From Linnemannia elongata (lineage: Eukaryota > Mortierellomycota > Mortierellomycetes > Mortierellales > Mortierellaceae), in contig JAXBDG010000009.1 in assembly GCA_036320915.1 (NCBI GenBank), positions 744,001 through 808,000 on the forward strand: a stretch of DNA of 64,000 nt. The letters are read 5' to 3'. Below, one piece after another: positions 35,577-45,184 of the stretch (position 1 is the stretch's first letter; every line of letters starts with the position of its first letter). The notes beneath the pieces are model-generated. The model saw only the letters and a list, made by a program, of their open reading frames with translations. It had not been told where the DNA came from and did not search any database. The translations under genes were made by a program, and so were the position numbers.

Positions 35577-37402
35577 TCAGTTGACTTTCTCGGTTGGACG
35601 CCTTAGGAAACGGAAAAGAATACACAAATTCTACGAGTTAGTTCCAAAATGCCATTCTCCTTTGCATCCACACATATACACATCATATTCAATCGAGGAC
35701 AAAAAAATAGTATAAAAAAGGCTTACTTACCACATATGAAGGAGGTGGTCGTAAAAGGAACAGCTCGCGACAAGAGGAAGCTCATCGCCCTTGGTCGGAG
35801 CATACGACCAGTCGGTGCCATAGGCAAGACTTGCGTGCTCCATAAAGCTCGACCCAATAGAGCCTGTCGACCAACCCTCGCTGTAATTGATCACATGGAA
35901 TCCATTGTGCATACATCCGGCCAACAGGATATCCTTCCGAGTTGGATGCCACTTTAAGCGCCACACTCCTCCTCCCGTCTCTGTCGTCGACAATGGCTGT
36001 CGCATCGACCGGGTGTCCCAAATGAGCACGTTCTCGTCATAGCTGTGAGCAGGGTCCGAGTCCGCGTCCGAGTCCGAGAGATGAGAAACCAAAAAAATGA
36101 AAAATGTAATTGTTAGTCGTTACACCGCCCACTCGTGATTCCATTTTTTTTCATGGTTGATATGGTTAACGGAATGTTCGATTTCGCAACTTGCCTTCCC
36201 GTAGCTAGTGTGTGTTCATCATGAGGGTTCGACTGAATACTGCACACTCCCATTTGGTGTCTAAGTTGTTATCAACGGTAGTAATATTAGGATAGGACCA
36301 TAACCCATCGGCGACAATATCACTTGGAGAGTTAGATGCGATGAGTAGAAGGCAGAAACAGAGACATAGAACATACGCTTTGCTGGTGAAAGTGGCATAG
36401 CTACAGTCCATGCGCTTATCCCAGCCTTTGAGTCGACAGTCGTCTGCACCGGTGTAGAGAATGTTGGTGTCGTGGTAGTTCCAGCCCACAATCCATGCCT
36501 CAAAGTCGTGGGCATGCCATGTCAGGGATTCTGTCAGGGTGGATGAAGAAGGGTCGAGATCCAGAATTGTAATATCGCCACTGCTTAGAGACACTGCGAT
36601 CTGAGGTTGTTCGCTATTGTGGTTCAGCAGGATAAACAGACTCTTATGAGTTTCTTTTGTAAACATACGGCTTAGTCCGACAAGAGGGAACAGAAAAGTG
36701 CATCATACCTAGTTTGAACGCGGTTGGACCAATCCAAAGACAGAGCAAGTTTGCTGGAGTAGTTTGTTTGGTATTTTGTCACAATCTCGAGGTCGTTGCC
36801 AGCCGATTTGAACTGGTAGAGACTGAGGTCCCCCGAGGCATCTGCTACGCCCAATGTGGGGTTTCCATGGATCAGTTGATGAGACCTATCGTATTCCATG
36901 TTAGTTAGTCATTCCGGTGCTCTCTATAGTCTTCGAACATCACCGTCCGCAGTTAAAGCACGCCGAAATACCATTTCATGTCGAGAATTGCAGCCGTTTC
37001 GATGCGTTCCAAGTTGTTTCTAAAAGCAACCATGTGGTAGTGGTTTGTTAACAAGATGATCGGTCGAGCGAAATTATAGTCGAGTTCTTTGAATTGGACT
37101 TACAGTTTATAGGTGTCATCGCTCTCACCCTCGACAGCATAGACCAAGAGTCTTCCAAGACGCAGCATAGGTTTTTCCACTTTGACGGGCTCATCGTCAT
37201 CGCTGCTGTCAGTATCAGAGTCGGTTGCTGTTGCCTCGGGCGGCGCTGGTCCGGGCTCGTCCTCGGATTCGTCTTTGGCGAGTTGATAGGTACCGCAAGC
37301 AAAGAGGTGCGAGTGGCTTTGGAAGGGACAGAACTCGATGCTGTCCGCACTGTAGAGAGTGTCGTCCGAGTCGAGGGATGGGGGGTTGAATGGGTTGCTC
37401 AT
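35577..37402 (-). CDS. DPH7: diphthine methylesterase, WD40 protein (7 exons, 387 aa)
   Basis: Exons: 37104-37402, 36972-37019, 36709-36885, 36377-36613, 36195-36260, 35731-36042 and 35577-35601; the sum is 1164 bases. The intron after 36195 uses a GC donor (GGAAG|GCAAGT); the rest are GT-AG. WD40 blades include DITILDLDP, AWIVGWNYHDTNILYTGADD, GVCSIQSNPHDEHTLATGSY, DENVLIWDTR, GGGVWRLKWHP and the closing SCSFYDHLLHMW, characteristic of DPH7/WDR85/Rrt2. The enzyme removes the methyl ester from methylated diphthine on elongation factor 2, before amidation by Dph6, in the cytosol. An acidic Ser/Asp insertion lies near residues 45-72. The last exon is short (8 codons) and its acceptor was chosen because the nearer AG gives an immediate stop that would remove the final Trp. 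It is divergent from the GCP4-like gene. Confidence 0.92.
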
Positions 37403-37621
37403 GGGTGTGTTGTGAAAGAGTGAAAGGTGATCAGTTAAGTCTCGCTTCCAACAACTTTTTTTTCTCATTTTTTTTTTCTTTTTTCGTGGCAAAATGAATA
37501 AAAAGCCACCACGCTCCAAAACTACCAGGGGAATCCTTGTATTTCTTGCCAAACATTCAGGGCTCTCCCTTGTCATTCAACAGCAGAGACCACGAACATT
37601 GAGGACAAGCTGATTAGGAGC
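37403..37621. promoter_or_regulatory. shared divergent promoter of DPH7 and GCP4-like genes
   Basis: The 219 bases between two divergent start codons. It holds a T-rich tract (about 37458-37480). No specific factor site was identified; the arrangement implies a bidirectional promoter. Confidence 0.55.
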
Positions 37622-40211
37622 ATGCTGCACGAGCTACTCATCACTCTCTCCGGTTACCCCGGCGACATCTTCAAGCCATTCCCCTTTGAACCAGAGACAG
37701 CCACAACATTTGCAATCACAGATTTTCCTCTGCTCCATCCCGCCGAGAAGGAAGGTCTTAACCGCCTGGCCCAGCTGGGCTTTTATTTCAAAGAGTTCAA
37801 CACTTTCATCACCTCCTGTCGGTCGCCCTCACAGCAACGCGGCCAAATAACACCTTCAAATGGCGAAGCCACCAACGTGCCAACACCCCCAGGACTCTAT
37901 CTTCGTGCCATGGCCAACGCTCTTGACAAGAAGCTACAGAGCTATCGGCAAGTCATTGTCCAGACCGAGGCAGCCATCCTGTCGGGAGATGATAATCTAG
38001 GAGGCATTGTGCCACTCTCGACCATCTCTGGACGCTTCGCTCCCTATCAGCTCGTCTTTCCTGCCATCGCCAACCTTCTTTCCGACATCGAGTCGGCAGC
38101 TCTCACAGAGGCGCCGTACAGCGGGGGTCGACTGATCAATCTTCTTCAGGACAGGAGCGCTTCGGGTGTGCCGATTCAAAAGGAGTGGATGACAGAGTTG
38201 CTGCAAGGGTGTTGCGCGGTCATGCTGCGCCAAATCACGTCCTGGGTGATACACGGCCAGATTCAGGATCCGTTTGGCGAGTTCTTTGTTGTCCAACTAG
38301 AGTCCTCGCATGGAGCAGGAGAGACCAATCAAGGCAGTCGGTATTCAACGGGGAGCTTTGTTCGTTCCAGGGCTGCGACCTCTTTAGGACCGGACACCGT
38401 ATCTCCTTCAACAGTCCTGACAGGATCAGCAGCGTTGTCACCCTCCATCAAATGGCAGACAGGATACGGTCTTGATGAACAAATGATCCCCGCCATGATT
38501 CCTACCGCTCTAGCTCACGCCATGCTTTTTATCGGAAAGTCTATCGCAACAGTCCGGCAGGCAAAACCCAAGCCCATCCCAATACCCCAATCAATTACTC
38601 AGCGCCATCTGGACCTGCTCTTGCCACTGATGTCCACCTCTTCAGAAAAAATGGAGATAAAGTCTGTATCGGACGAGGTTCTCAACTTGAACCTTCTTAC
38701 AGCCGTCATTCACCAAATCAGAAAAGACATTGCCAATCACCTATGGGTTGTCGTACAAGTCGGAGAGAAGGTGGTCAAGACGCTAGAGTCCTTCAAGCGG
38801 TACTTTTTGCTCTGTGATGGCGAGTTTGGGCTTGGTCTGATTACTGCCCTGGAGGAGTTCAAACGGAACCGCCTTTCAAGAATGGGCCAGTTTATCACCA
38901 CGACGGCGACCTCGATCGGAATACGGGATCACGACCTGGGAGGGATGCTGAAGAAGGCCGCACAGGACACACCGGCCCAAGATGATACAGCACTGGCCAG
39001 CTTTGAGTTTCGGATAGTAAAGCCCGCTCAGAAGCTCACAGGATCCGAGCAGGATCAGCCACCGACTTTTGGCATGTTTGACGACCAGCTTATTGGCATT
39101 CCAGTGCGGCTAACATACACACTCTCGTGGCCGTTGGATCTTTTTCTGACGATCGAGGATCTCGACCAATACAGTGACGTGTTTGCGTTCTTGATGACCA
39201 TCCGGAAATCACAAGTGCGACTCCAGCAGGCATGGATTGAGATAAAGTCTTTGACTCAGAGACTCACCAACAGGAGGCGAGGTGGAGATGCCAGGGCATA
39301 CGGTCGTCGGATCAAGGGCACAGAGACTGACGAACGGAATGCTGAACAAGAGGCAGAGATGTTGAAGCATATCGCTGCCTTCAGATCAAACATGGTCTTT
39401 GTCGTTGACTGCTTATGGACATATATTCAGGTACAATACTGGATGTTATTAATTGACAATGCTGCACACACGCATGGTGTTCTTGTTAACGCCTTTTTTA
39501 TATTCATGTTCTGCAATGATAGATGGATGTGATTGGCCCTACATATAAGTCTTTACTGGAAGGCATTGCCACCCACGAGTCTGATCGGAAGTCCAGTTTC
39601 TCACAATCGTCAACGTCTGCAACAGCCACGCCACAGAGCTTCGATTCGATCCACAGTTCACACGCGGAGGCATTATATGAGATTCGACGCGCCTGTCTTT
39701 TGACATCAGCATCTCTTTCGTCTTCAGTCAAAGATATTCTCCTTCGAACAGAAGCATTTTGCGGGATCATTGGGCGCCGTGCTGCAGGTCAGGATGGTTT
39801 CCAGGCTGGACTCGGAGAAGAGCTGGACGATAGCATGTGGCAGGACTGGACCGACATCATCCGTCTCAACCAGGTGCGGAGCATTTTGTTATGTTAATTT
39901 TCATTACTGTTATTTATGCTGAATATTGCTCATCCTAATTCACGTCTGTTTTCACATCTGTCGGTTCATAGAGCTTCCGAGAGGACACTGAAAAGCTGTT
40001 CACGGACCTTTCTGCCGTCTCCAAATCTGGATCTCTGGGTGATGGGCCTGCACTCAAGAGGAGCGTCTCTGGTTTGGGGTCAAGTCTTTTGGGTAATGGC
40101 CCACAATCGTTTGATGTTATTCGACAAGTCGACCGACTGCTGCTACGACTCGAGTACTCGAAAAGCAAATGGTTTAGCGGACCTAGCCCATTGCTCCCAG
40201 AAGGCGAATAA
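37622..40211 (+). CDS. gamma-tubulin complex component 4-like protein (3 exons, 799 aa)
   Basis: Exons: 37622-39430, 39523-39873 and 39972-40211; the sum is 2400 bases, all GT-AG. The N-terminus MLHELLITLSGYPGDIF is the hallmark of GCP4, and LYLRAMANALDKKLQSYRQV with LLQGCCAVMLRQITSWVIHG corresponds to the GRIP1 region. The second half (FKRYFLLCDGEFGLGLI, then LTYTLSWPLDLFLT and VDCLWTYIQ) matches the GRIP2 domain that binds gamma-tubulin. The protein would be part of the gamma-tubulin ring complex that nucleates microtubules at the spindle pole. Budding and fission yeast complexes differ in subunit content (S. cerevisiae lacks GCP4), so its presence agrees with an early-diverging fungus. It is somewhat longer than the animal protein because of Ser/Thr-rich insertions. 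Confidence 0.9.
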
Positions 40212-40402
40212 AAATGAAGTATTTCTTCGAACCATTTTAATCGCCCCATAAATGCACGAAATATGACCAAGCCACCTCTTTCTTTGTACACCTTTTGGGG
40301 GCACAGACTGAAGCGACTAATGTTCAAAGACACTGCCTGATCTACTTCAATCTTATTCTTGTCACCTTCTCCTTCCATTCGACCAATCCCTCGAATACGA
40401 CC

Positions 40403-42660
40403 ATGGCCGTCACCACACATGAGGCTACCACTGCCTCTGGCACCGAATCTGAATCAACAGCACATCAAACCGACAGCAACAACAACAACTCCAGCAATAA
40501 CAAAAAGAATACAAAGACACGCAGAAAGAAAAAGAAGGCCGCCCCCGCCACCACCATCACAGCTAATGGAAGCCATGTTGCCAAGGATGACGAGGAGGAG
40601 CCCAAAGAGGTACGTTTTCTACAATCGGAGGAGGGAGGGTTTTATTAAAAGGAGAAGGAACTCCATGCTGTAATTGGACTACCACGGAGGTTTTTGTCCA
40701 TTACGAGGAGAATAACGCGCTTTCACAAAAACGGCTACTAACAAGCACACACACCTTTTTTTTATCTCGTCGTTTTGCTGATAATAGAAGCTGGATGTGG
40801 AGGTTGAGTGGGTGGTAGAGAAGCCTATGGAGCTCCCTCCTGGCTTTGAGCAGTTTCAGGATGTGTTTAAGCACTTTCAAGTCCAGGACATCGAAGCAGA
40901 GGTATGAACAAATGCTATAGTCATAAGTGGAATTATCCATTTAAGTATGTGGTTGTTTATAGCGTGTAGTTACTCACCCTTTTACATTATGTCTATCGTA
41001 ATAGGAAAAGGCAGAGGGTGGCGACAAGGAGAAGGATACAGGCGATGCAGAGAAAAAGTCGGATGCCTCAGGATCAGATTCAGAGGACGACGCCGATAAG
41101 GAGGCGGCCAGCAAAAAGAAGCTTAAGCGACTGAACAGGATGAGTGTCGCCGTGCTGAAGCAAATGGCCAAGCACCCAGAGGTTGTCGAGTGGATCGATG
41201 TGACTTCTTCAGACCCCAACCTCTTGGTTCAGTTGAAGGGATACCGCAACACCGTTCCCGTCCCCACTCATTGGAGCCAGAAGCGCAAGTACCTTCAGGG
41301 CAAGCGAGGTATCGAGAAGTTGCCATTTGAGCTCCCCGAGTTTATCAAGGACACAGGAATCATGGAGCTCAGGAACGCTGTCAAGGAAAAGGAGGATGCT
41401 TCCAAGCTGAAGACAAAGACTAGGGAGCGTGTTCAACCCAAGATGGGAAAGATTGAAATCGACTACCAAAAGCTCCACGATGCCTTCTTCCGTTACCAGA
41501 CTCGTCCCCGTCTCTCCATGCACGGAGAATTGTAAGTGATTGTATTCTTACCTTTTGTTTACTGCTGTTTCTTTTCTATACAAGGCCTAACAGCTATATT
41601 TTTTATTTTCTCGATGACAATTTTAGATATCATGAGGGCAAGGAGTTTGACACAAAGGCCAAGGAAGTCAAGCCCGGCAATCTTTCAGAGGAACTGATTG
41701 CAGCACTGTCTATCCCGCCACTTGCCCCACCACCATGGCTAATCAACATGCAGCGTTACGGTCCTCCTCCAGGATACAAGAATCTCAAGATCCCAGGATT
41801 GAACGCACCAATTCCTGAGGGCGCTCGGTGGGGATACCATCCTGGTGGATGGGGTAAACCCCCCGTAGACGAGTTCAACCGGCCCCTCTATGGTGATGTC
41901 TTTGGATCATCACAGCCTGAAGTCCAGTCTGAGTACTTGGAGCCTGTCGAGAAGACGCTATGGGGAGAGCTGGATCCTTCGGATGATGAGGAAGAAGAGG
42001 AGGACGAGGAGGAGGAGGAAGAAGAGGAAGAGGAGGCAGAGGAAGGCGATGAGGATGAGATCCAGGAGGGTCTTGTCACACCTAGCGGGATGCAGTCGGT
42101 CGCTAGTGGGTTGGAGACGCCCGACTTCATTGAACTTCGTAAGGATACACGGAGGACGGCCGAGGACGAAGACGATGGTGCACCTAAGTCGTTGTACACT
42201 GTTATTCCTCAACGACAGACCAACATTACTGGATTCATGGGATCCCAGCACGTTTATGATCTGTCTTCCGCACAAGCCTCTTCTTCATCATCTTCAAAGA
42301 AAGTAAGTCTCTTCATGCTTTGTTTTTGTGGAAAGTGATTTGGTTCGCCGTGTCTGTTTTATGAGACCTTGTATCATATGCTAACCATCTTTTGTTTTGT
42401 TCTTCGCTCTGCTTTTTTCTCGCTTGTAGCGCAAGAATATGGATGGTGTGGATGTGGCGCTGGATCCTTCAGAGCTGGCGGACATGGACTCAGAAACGTT
42501 GCAGGAGAAGTACGAGCATGGTTTGCAGGCATCAAGACCTGAAGCCGAGCGTGAGGATATGAGCGATCTTTTGAGTGAGCATTACGCGAAGCAGGCAAAG
42601 AAGACCAAGCAGGCCAAGCAAAAGAAGGCAGCCAAGGATGACGACAAAAACATCTTCTAA
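40403..42660 (+). CDS. SF3B2: splicing factor 3B subunit 2 (5 exons, 584 aa)
   Basis: Exons: 40403-40609, 40788-40901, 41005-41531, 41627-42302 and 42430-42660; the sum is 1755 bases, all GT-AG. After a polar N-terminus with Asn and Lys runs comes the DUF382 region (LKQMAKHPEVVEWIDVTSSD, then THWSQKRKYLQGKRGIEKLP), followed by the PSP region (APPPWLINMQRYGPPPGYKN, then LKIPGLNAPIPEGA). This domain order is that of SF3B2/SAP145 (Cus1 in yeast), a subunit of SF3b in the U2 snRNP that helps recognise the branch point. A Glu-rich acidic tract (about 42000-42060) follows, and the C-terminus is Lys-rich. Animal SF3B2 is longer at the N-terminus. It is in tandem with the GCP4-like gene, 191 bp downstream. 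Confidence 0.94.
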
Positions 42661-42708
42661 ATATGCAACAACCACGCGATTGTCTTTTTCGCATAACAGC
42701 AAAGCCAT

Positions 42709-42714
42709 AATAAA
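42709..42714 (+). promoter_or_regulatory. candidate polyadenylation signal for SF3B2
   Basis: AATAAA about 50 bases after the SF3B2 stop codon, in the 175-base gap to the convergent nucleotidyltransferase gene. Confidence 0.45.
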
Positions 42715-42835
42715 TTCAAAACTCGAAAAAATGGTACTCGGAGTGTAGGTGTGAAATGTAAAAAAAACTAAGTGTGTATTGTGGATGTAGAAAAGCAAGC
42801 AATAAAAAAAAGTTCTTAAATGGAGGCGGCGGCGG

Positions 42836-44614
42836 TCATCGTCGGAAGGCCCTGTTGATATTGCCGGTCTTGAGGGCATCATAGGCGTTTTGGAAGCACC
42901 CCTGAATGTCGTTGACAGCGTTTCGGTGGCAGTTGCCGGTCACGTTCCTGTCGTAAATAAATGGGTCCAGGACACAAATCGGCCACTCCTTTGGTCGCCT
43001 GTCTCGACGGCTACGCGCTGGCGGATTGTAGCTCCTGCTCTTGATCCGACCGAGACCGGTGTTGACTTCTTGGTTGGCATAGTCGAACGCGTATCCATAG
43101 TGGTAACAGAAGTCAACCAATAGCTGGCCGACCGATTTGGTATTGTCGCTCCCATAGGTCCTGTAGTTGCTCCAGTTGCGGTCGAATGAACAATCCCATC
43201 CGTCGACGTCGCGGTGGAGCATCCGGTGGGAGTCTTGTTGCTGCAAGCGTGGGAGGATTGCAGGCCTGGTCACGTCTTGCAAGAAGACGATAAGCATCAA
43301 GGTAAGGGCGTACGAGGAGAGATAACCCGTGCTTCCGGAGAGGATGTCGTGTTTCTTGGCGAGGTGCTTTATGGCGAACCAAAGTGTTGGGAATCTGTCA
43401 TCGATCTTGCGGTAGGTGTTGATGAGTTTCGAGTTGATGACTCCCATGGGTTCGTCGATGTTGATGTCGCAAGACACGTCGTGCTCGGGGTCGTAGAAGG
43501 TCACGATGGGTATGCGGGCGTTCGTGATCGCAAAGACGTCCTGGTACCCAATGCTTCGGAGCGCGCTGGCCAACTCGGTCACATCCCAGTCGAAATAGTA
43601 CAGGGTAAAGTCGGCATCGCTCGTCTTGCTGCTAAGTCCCGACGCGAACGACCCAAAAAGATGAACCTCAAGGTCCCGGTCCCCATAATGCCGTTGGAGC
43701 TCCCCCTGAAGTGTCTGCCGCTGCGACTCAATCTCATCATCTCGATCCTGCGACGACATCAACGAGCGCTCAAGACACTCAATATACGTTGTGATGCGAT
43801 CGTTCCTCTCCCAAATAGCCTGCTCCCTCGCCTTCCGCTCCCGCTGCTCCCTCGCCAGGCGCTCCTGCTCCTCACGCCATATCCGTTCCTGCTCCCATCG
43901 TTCAGCCTCCTGTCGGGCTTCCTCCTCTTCCTGCTCACGTCGTCGTCGCTCAGCATCTTCAATCTCCCTCTGTCGTTGGGCAGCTCTGTCACGCTTGTTG
44001 TCGTTATGGTTGCAAGAGAACTTTGTCGCACCCCTCATACCATTGGGGAGCGTCTCCCAAGTTCCACCGGATCCACGATTACACCAGTAATCATCCCGCA
44101 ATCCCTGAATCAGCGCCGCAATCTCGTCGTGGTACTGGCGTGGGACCTTATAGGCATACCACTCCAGAAACTCTTGCACCTGATGCCCATAAAACCCATA
44201 CAGGATAATATAATCGTTTCCATAGTTGGTCGCCACCGAGCTTTTTTTGTCATAATCGTCATACTCATCATAATCATTGTACCCGTACGGATCCTCGTCG
44301 TCCTCATCGTCGCCGTCAAAGACCTCAACCTCATACGGAAAGAAGGCATACGACCCATCGTCAAGTGAGAGGATATAGTCCTTGATGTATTCGGCCCTGT
44401 TCAGTCCATGCTTGTCAATATACCGGTCCGAAGGGTACTCCAACAGCTGCTCATCATAATCGTCGTCCTGGTACATTTGTCGGATATGCTCAAAACAGCC
44501 CGCCAGGCTGTCCATGTCGACGTGGTAACTTTCTCCGGAATCCATTCGTTCGGCGAGTTCGAAGAGGATCACGTCGTATAGGTAGCCAAGGAGTTCTGAG
44601 CGACTGGACGGCAT
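42836..44614 (-). CDS. Cid1/TUTase-like nucleotidyltransferase, array copy 1 (592 aa)
   Basis: Single exon. ATG at 44614 (MPSSRSELLGYLYDVILFEL) was chosen by alignment with the other copies; the open frame runs further upstream into an ATTC repeat. Residues 1 to about 215 form the N-terminal region shared by all array members, ending in a RGSGG...LPNGM...TKFS motif. A charged coiled coil follows (about 225-290). The catalytic core has GSFASGL (about 319), the Asp pair in SDADFTLY (about 331-333) and a third Asp in SCDINID (about 382). Then come IDEPMGVINSKLI, DILSGSTGYLSSYALTLMLI and a C-terminal RNVTGNC motif. This is the polymerase-beta-like fold plus PAP-associated domain of non-canonical poly(A)/poly(U) polymerases. 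It would add nucleotides to RNA 3' ends; the substrate is unknown. A very acidic Asp/Tyr insertion lies near residues 115-140. Confidence 0.88.
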   Translation of the reverse strand: MPSSRSELLGYLYDVILFELAERMDSGESYHVDMDSLAGCFEHIRQMYQDDDYDEQLLEYPSDRYIDKHGLNRAEYIKDYILSLDDGSYAFFPYEVEVFDGDDEDDEDPYGYNDYDEYDDYDKKSSVATNYGNDYIILYGFYGHQVQEFLEWYAYKVPRQYHDEIAALIQGLRDDYWCNRGSGGTWETLPNGMRGATKFSCNHNDNKRDRAAQRQREIEDAERRRREQEEEEARQEAERWEQERIWREEQERLAREQRERKAREQAIWERNDRITTYIECLERSLMSSQDRDDEIESQRQTLQGELQRHYGDRDLEVHLFGSFASGLSSKTSDADFTLYYFDWDVTELASALRSIGYQDVFAITNARIPIVTFYDPEHDVSCDINIDEPMGVINSKLINTYRKIDDRFPTLWFAIKHLAKKHDILSGSTGYLSSYALTLMLIVFLQDVTRPAILPRLQQQDSHRMLHRDVDGWDCSFDRNWSNYRTYGSDNTKSVGQLLVDFCYHYGYAFDYANQEVNTGLGRIKSRSYNPPARSRRDRRPKEWPICVLDPFIYDRNVTGNCHRNAVNDIQGCFQNAYDALKTGNINRAFRR

Positions 44615-44651
44615 TGTTCCTTGAGTTGATGCGGGAAAATAATGGTTGCTT

Positions 44652-44702
44652 GTTTTATGAATGAATGAATGAATGAATGAATGAATGATGAATGAATGAA
44701 TA
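44652..44702 (+). repeat. GAAT tetranucleotide repeat upstream of array copy 1
   Basis: About eleven GAAT units broken by one GAT, located 40-90 bases upstream of the chosen start of array copy 1, in its 5' leader or promoter. Confidence 0.85.
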
Positions 44703-44889
44703 ATTTTGAAAAGGATCAAAGGGTGAGGAATTCAACGATGAAAAATATAAATAAAACGGAGCGTAAAGGACAGTATTCGCGTGCCTTGATTTTGATTTTG
44801 GTGGCGTCTCTGTTGCCCATTAATCACGATGATTAGAAATTACTTATCAGCGATTAAAACATTTGAAACACGTAAGGTTATTATTGATC

Positions 44890-45025
44890 AAACTCGAACC
44901 AGACGATCAGCAGAGGGTCGTGCTGAGGTGGTCTTCCATGAGGTCCGTGAATGCCCGCTGGAAGCCCAGCTGGATTTCGTCCACATGTCGACAGTACTCC
45001 GTAACGTTCCTTCCGTACGATAGAC
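44890..45025 (-). pseudogene. C-terminal remnant of an array nucleotidyltransferase
   Basis: The minus strand encodes GRNVTEYCRHVDEIQLGFQR, then AFTDLMEDHL and a stop. This aligns with the C-terminal RNVTGNC...IQGCFQNAYDAL of array members. Nothing of the catalytic domain remains. It lies between array copies 1 and 2, so it marks a lost gene. Confidence 0.72.
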
Positions 45026-45184
45026 ATGGTGAGCGTGAATGAGCATTGTTTGTTTGGTCTTAAATGGGGGATAGGTAGAGAAATAGAAGAAGCTGACAAT
45101 AGATCGTTTTTTTGGTGGCGCCGCTTGTTTGCATCCGCTCGCACATCTCGCTCGAATTAAGGAAACATGGGTTATTTATTCACC

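Noticed and set aside
43214..44368. 384-codon plus-strand ORF opposite array copy 1
   Set aside because: Antisense shadow of the nucleotidyltransferase gene, with Ser/Leu/Arg-rich translation of the coil region.
44615..44719. Upstream start for array copy 1 giving a 627-residue protein
   Set aside because: The extension translates the GAAT repeat (Ile/His/Ser/Phe) and has no counterpart in the paralogues.
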